From Asterionellopsis glacialis (taxonomy: Eukaryota; Bacillariophyta; Plagiogrammaphyceae; Rhaphoneidales; Asterionellopsidaceae): DNA of 22,110 nt. The notes beneath the pieces are model-generated. The model was not told the origin of the DNA and did no database searches. It saw nothing but the letters and a program-made list of their open reading frames with translations. The translations under genes and the position numbers were made by a program. The stretch is taken from assembly GCA_014885115.2 (NCBI GenBank), contig WKLE02002531.1, forward strand, positions 1 through 22,110, given 5' to 3'. Below are positions 19,201-22,110 of the stretch, in pieces (the stretch's first letter is position 1; every line of letters starts with the position of its first letter).

Positions 19201-21873
19201 ATATATTGGAGCTCTTGATCCATCGACTTATGATCCTGATATCACCCCAACGGTCGATGCAGTAACTGGTATTGCGGCTTACAAACAAGGAGAATTGTTT
19301 GATACCAACACTGTTTTTGTTTTCACAGATTCCAAGGGTCGCTATCATTCGTTGAAAAATGCAAGGGAAACAGTGCATTTGTTAGATACAAACCGATCTT
19401 CAACTGGTTTCTCATTCCGAAATGCTCCAACCTTTATGAGTCTTGTGCCCTCAGAAGCATCGGCACGCGATGCACAGTATGAAACGGATGCCGTGCTCGA
19501 CCATTACTTTTATCATGACAATACTGCGCCATTCCTTTGCATTCGTATGATACAGGTAAGAGATATTCTTGTCATATTTGGAACATCTTAAAATGTTACG
19601 AAACTAATTATATTGTGCATTTTGCCTTAGCGTCTGGTATCTTCTAATCCGAGTCCTCGATACATTGAGACATGTGCCAAGGCCTTCCAAACTGGGCTCT
19701 ATAAAAATTTTGGATCTGGCAAATATGGCGACCTAGCGGCAATGGTAGCAGCAATTTTACTTGATAGGGAGGCTAGAAGTGTAATTCTTGACAGGGATCC
19801 TTCTCAAGGTTCTTTGCGTGAGGCCCTTTTGAAGGTTATTGGGGTCATGCGTAGCATGGAGTTTCAATCTTCATCTAGTTCACCCGTGGTCAGGTTTCAT
19901 GATGTTATCGCCAACCGTATCGGGCAAATGGCGCATGACTTTCCCACGGTATTCTCTTTCTTCCTTCCTGAATTCCGGCCTAAAGGACGAGTTGCCGACG
20001 CATCGCTCGTCGGTCCAGAGGTATGTGCACTTTGTCCTTGGCTTGTCAACTTCTCCCCCCTTTATTATCACTATTCTCAATACTAATTTCATTCTTGTTT
20101 TCCGTTGAAGGCGTTAATTATCGATATGCCGAAGACGGTAAATCTTCTTAATGGACTGTTTTCTCTGGTCAAATATGGCCTTTCTAATTGCTATGGTGGC
20201 TTTGGAGTCTCCTCATGGAGCCGGTATTGGAATTGCAATGAGGGTAACTATGTCGACAGCGGTCAACTTACTTTTTTGCCCCTAAGCTCAGACGCTTCCT
20301 CGGTAGTCGACGAACTTGCTACTCTCTTAACAGCTGGCAGGCTGAGTGCAGAAAATCGGCGCATCATTGCGGATGCTTACGAAAGGGCGAGAAACGAAAG
20401 CAATGGAGAGGCATCCCTCCGGATTGCTCAACAATTGATACTTACCTCTCCAGAATTCCACAGTACTAATCCTGTCCAACAGAGTGGTATACAACGCGAG
20501 GCAATTGATCAACCGCAAAAACTTGGCATAAATGACTACAAAGCTGTTGTGTATCTAATGTTCTCCGGTGGCTGCGACTCATACAATATGATAGTCCCAC
20601 ACACGTGCACAGGAAAAGATATGTACAAAGAGTATCTTGCAGTTCGGGAGCAGGTGGCTATTGCAAAACAGGATCTTTTGGAAATTCAAACGAATCGCCA
20701 AACGTGTGGAACTTTTGGCATACATCCCTCACTTCCCTCTATTCAACAGTTATATAATGAGTCAGATTTACTATTCTTTGCAAATACGGGAGTTCTTACG
20801 GCGCCCTCAACCAAAGAAGATTACTGGCAAAAAACGAAAACCCAATTATTTGCTCACAATCACATGCAACGCGAGGCAAAAGCTGTAGATCCGTTTGACG
20901 TCGCGTTTGGAACAGGGGTAATCGGGCGAATGTCTGACATACTTTCAGTTCGGGGAAACAACGTAGGATCTTTTTCTATTGACCATTCGTCCGTTGCTTT
21001 AATTGGCCAGCCAGGTGTGGGCTCTGAAACCTTTATTCTGGGCCAAAATGGTATTACAGAGTTCAACCCCCAACCCTCTATGCCAAACATGACAGATCAG
21101 ATTTCCGCTTTGAACACGGCTACTACGGCTGATTCGGGATTCTTTGCTGAGACGTGGTCAGAAGAATTGATGAAGTCTCTGGTACACAACGATTTACTAC
21201 ACACGACTCTTTCTGGTATCGAAACAAGTGTACCGTTTCCAGATACTCAACTTGGAAAGAAGCTAGAAATTGTTGCCAAGATGATCGATACTAGAGATCA
21301 GAGAGGAGTAGATATGGACATGTTTTACGTTGAAATTGGAGGGTTTGACACACATGCTGATCTAAATGAAAACTTGCAAAATAGATTCGAGGAAGTGAAT
21401 GATGCTATTTACGCATTTGCATCAGAGCTGAAGAATATGAGTGTATGGGATCATGTAACTACAGTCCAGACATCCGATTTTGCTCGGACATTGGCCCCTA
21501 ATAGCGGGGATGGTACAGATCACGCGTGGGGCGGAAAGTGAGTGAGCTAATGTTTTATTGCTTTGCCGTCGCATTTTAGAAACTGCCCCTAACAAAAATT
21601 TTCTCTCTTCTGTTGTTTCGTAGCTACATGATGTTTGGAGGCTCCGTGAGTGGAGGTGAAATCTATGGTTCATATCCTGATGATTTAACAGATGATGGCC
21701 CTCTTGGTTTGGGCCGCGGCCGCCTCATACCTGAGACTCCATGGGATTCAGTTTTTGAAGCTGTTGCTAAGTGGGTTGGCCTTAGTGATGAAGTGGATCT
21801 GAACAAAGTTTGCCCAAATCGCAACAGCTTTGGTGATGACGTGCGTTTCAATAATTTGAGTCTTTTTGGCTAA
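9490..21873 (+). CDS. Giant secreted G8 / beta-helix / CBM / DUF1800 / DUF1501 fusion protein, 12 exons
   Basis: Proposed exons: 9490-11778, 11877-12764, 12852-13725, 13830-13915, 14032-14470, 14549-17592, 17678-17868, 17974-18337, 18434-19555, 19631-20020, 20111-21537, 21624-21873. The total of 11364 nt is an exact multiple of three, 3787 residues plus stop. All introns are GT-AG, and conserved motifs cross several joints: 'GELSVPDRY|PIQFLYSGDV', 'REIM|QLFSTGLVHL', 'IRMIQ|RLVSSNPSPRY', 'HAWGGN|YMMFGG'. Domains in order: signal peptide (about 1-24); G8-like (115-265); two CBM_4_9-like jelly rolls (294-650); CEMIP/TMEM2/PKHD1L1-like beta-helix (655-1110); a Cys-containing region (1110-1245); three more jelly rolls (1248-1790); Pro/Thr linker (1790-1826); DUF1800 (1935-3350) with two insertions; DUF1501 (3372-3787). 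No membrane segment is seen after the signal peptide, so secretion or cell-wall location is likely. Proposed role, as inference: binding and modifying extracellular polysaccharide. A split into two or more genes cannot be excluded without transcripts, but no internal promoter or start is evident. Confidence 0.82.
10371..15335 (+). repeat. Five diverged CBM_4_9-like jelly-roll modules in the giant protein
   Basis: Five modules share an entry motif [DN]-x-x-[LIV]-x-[NS]-x-[DT]-x-[EQA], mostly followed within ten residues by an aromatic residue: 'DIILESTFENDLEHWDGN' (from 10378), 'CYELLPNGDAEANGMHPYPF' (from 10929), 'NFIRNPDFETETYDYW' (from about 13428), 'NLVMNGDFASGSSDFW' (from about 14215), 'NMVLNSDLQDGTTSFWDTF' (from about 14806). 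Most close with an 'x-[LI]-D-[NS]-[IFV]-x-[IV]' strand such as 'IVLDNISITPF' and 'LILDNFSIGI'. A conserved Cys opens copies 2-5. This is the pattern of CBM_4_9/galactose-binding-like sandwiches, which bind glycans. Copies 1-2 lie between the G8 domain and the beta-helix; copies 3-5 lie after it. Introns 3-5 fall inside copies 3 and 4. The range includes the beta-helix and introns. Confidence 0.65.
11452..13410 (+). other. CEMIP/TMEM2/PKHD1L1-like right-handed beta-helix
   Basis: Characteristic blocks occur in the order known for the CEMIP/TMEM2/fibrocystin-like group: 'VALISRNIKIQGDGGYLQVL', 'GVELKNMGELSVPDRYPIQF', 'SIRDSNQRCLVLDNTSNALV', 'ENVAYNSTGNCFYVGYESEN', 'NHWIGNVAAGGKGQGFRF', 'FGIFSDNVAHSNMNDGFQ' and 'ITGGFFADNQIGVHFHY'. 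CEMIP and TMEM2 are linked to hyaluronan breakdown in vertebrates; here the substrate is unknown. Introns 1 and 2 lie inside. After about 13010 a Cys-containing stretch ('SCENYPDQCIAYCRGC') leads to a small beta-rich region before the third jelly roll. Confidence 0.78.
15341..15450 (+). other. Pro/Thr/Ser linker of the giant protein
   Basis: The stretch 'DAPTPAATEAVSETLAPTPE' followed by 'SAPTSNPTVAS' is a typical flexible, probably O-glycosylated spacer in diatom secreted proteins. It separates the glycan-binding and beta-helix half (residues 1-1790) from the DUF1800/DUF1501 half. Confidence 0.75.
15775..20470 (+). other. DUF1800 domain, split by two large insertions
   Basis: The start 'EIARFLESATFGATSTDINSF' matches the opening of DUF1800 ('a.rfl.qatFGpt..di'). 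After about 520 residues of insertion the core resumes with 'SAPDQLRQRVAFAFSQLLVV', 'YYDIFVRNAFGNYRDILREI', 'ADENFAREIM|QLFSTGL' and 'FARSWTGFDYQ'. A second insertion of about 350 residues (18434-19480) holds Cys-rich 'ACGGCKTLSSGECMC'. Family sequence returns with 'TDAVLDHYFYHDNTAPFL', 'RLVSSNPSPRY' and 'GDLAAMVAAILLDREAR'. It ends at 'LTSPEFHSTNP'. DUF1800 has no established activity. Introns 6-10 fall here. Confidence 0.85.
18338..18433 (+). other. Intron 8: 96 bp, frame-neutral and stop-free
   Basis: The donor GTAAGT follows 'FLPELMTD' and the acceptor AATACAG precedes 'PSEFSTDTS'. The 96 bases are exactly 32 codons with no stop in the reading frame, so an unspliced message would still encode the full protein with a 32-residue Ser/His/Leu-rich insert. 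The splice signals are strong, so I favour an intron. Confidence 0.7.
20538..21873 (+). other. DUF1501 domain (sulfatase/phosphatase-superfamily-like)
   Basis: 'YKAVVYLMFSGGCDSYNMIV' matches the DUF1501 opening ('vflrGG.Dg.n.vvp'). 'CGTFGIHPSLPSIQQLYN' matches 'falhP.l..l..ly'. 'YVEIGGFDTHADLNENLQNR' matches 'GGwDtH..q...l...l'. 'VQTSDFARTLAPNSGDGTDH' with 'AWGGN|YMMFGG' matches 'T.SEFGRt...N...GtDHGwg'. The Asp/His residues in these blocks are the likely metal-site residues of this alkaline-phosphatase/sulfatase-like family; activity is not proven for the family. It follows DUF1800 after a linker of only about 20 residues within one exon. Bacterial versions often carry their own export signal, which is absent here because the domain is internal. 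Confidence 0.87.
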
Positions 21874-21906
21874 AAAATAGGGCATTTTTTATTTATTCAC
21901 ATGAAC

Positions 21907-21912
21907 AATAAA
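21907..21912 (+). terminator. AATAAA polyadenylation signal of the giant gene
   Basis: A canonical AATAAA 34 bases after the TAA stop (21871-21873), on the coding strand, in an AT-rich short 3' UTR. It supports 21873 as the real end of the gene. Confidence 0.55.
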
Positions 21913-22110
21913 ACAGATAATTTACCAGTACCCGGAACAAAGTCAAACGTACTGTACCTACAATGATTCAAGAGCGACATTTTATTTTCAGCGGAATTTT
22001 AATTGCAGCCTATTGTTTTTTGCAGAATGCATCATTTTTTTGCAGGCGGACATTTTTTATTGCACAGTAGGTATCAATATCTGATTGATGTCATCATCAA
22101 TTGCACAGAA
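21913..22110. other. 3' flank with T-rich TGCA-containing short repeats
   Basis: No coding frame. From 21975 the pattern of a T-run followed by TGCA recurs: AATTTTAATTGCAG, GTTTTTTGCAG, ATTTTTTTGCAG, CATTTTTTATTGCACAG. Some of these resemble acceptor sites but have no exon after them within the window. Confidence 0.4.

Larger units (their letters stand above)
11779..21623 (+). other. Eleven short introns of the giant gene
   Basis: Introns: 11779-11876, 12765-12851, 13726-13829, 13916-14031, 14471-14548, 17593-17677, 17869-17973, 18338-18433, 19556-19630, 20021-20110, 21538-21623, of lengths 98, 87, 104, 116, 78, 85, 105, 96, 75, 90 and 86. All start GT (mostly GTAAGT, GTGAGT or GTATGT) and end AG, usually after a pyrimidine run. 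Seven are phase 0, two phase 1 (introns 3 and 5) and two phase 2 (introns 7 and 11). The 3-kb exon 6 has none. Acceptors were chosen by keeping the frame and the family motifs. Confidence 0.8.

Noticed and set aside
11961..21873. Reading the locus after 9490 as ten separate small genes
   Set aside because: The separate frames start at non-ATG or internal codons, are joined by GT-AG introns that keep the frame, and conserved motifs run across the joints.
1..22110. tRNA, rRNA or CRISPR array
   Set aside because: No cloverleaf-like sequence, rRNA core or regularly spaced repeats were seen on either strand.

Overview
The window looks like nuclear DNA of a diatom or a close stramenopile relative. 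The evidence is short spliceosomal introns (75-116 bp, GT...AG, mostly GTAAGT or GTGAGT donors), a Ty3/gypsy-type retroelement, a Pro/Thr/Ser linker of the 'PTSNPT' kind seen in diatom secreted proteins, and a divergent pair of small single-exon genes. No species can be named. All splice sites and family calls were made by eye from the sequence.

Layout. Bases 1-2109 (minus strand) hold the 5' part of a decayed Ty3/gypsy-like retrotransposon that runs off the left edge: gag, zinc knuckle, protease, then a broken pol start. Bases 2110-2833 are its untranslated/LTR-like flank plus a microsatellite. Bases 2834-4798 (minus) encode an aldehyde dehydrogenase of the GAPN-like type with an N-terminal signal peptide. 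A 694-bp divergent promoter separates it from a 2-oxoglutarate/Fe(II) dioxygenase of the prolyl-4-hydroxylase type (5493-6431, plus). From 6473 to about 7956 the minus strand holds broken coding sequence, with clear protein-like frames interrupted by frameshifts and in-frame TAG codons. I read it as one or two pseudogenes of a secreted, possibly GPI-anchored protein that I do not recognise. Bases 7957-9489 are mostly non-coding.

The main feature is 9490-21873 (plus). I reconstruct it as one 12-exon gene encoding a secreted protein of about 3787 residues. Eleven introns join in frame, and family motifs run across several junctions. The order is: signal peptide; G8-type domain; two carbohydrate-binding-module-like (CBM_4_9) jelly rolls; a CEMIP/TMEM2/PKHD1L1-like right-handed beta-helix; three more CBM-like jelly rolls; a Pro/Thr linker; DUF1800 with two large insertions; DUF1501. 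In bacteria DUF1800 and DUF1501 are normally two adjacent genes. Here they are fused behind an animal-like G8/beta-helix polysaccharide module. This is the strongest candidate for an undescribed system: a single giant extracellular protein probably acting on, or anchored to, (sulfated) polysaccharide. That role is inference; the domain order is read from the sequence.
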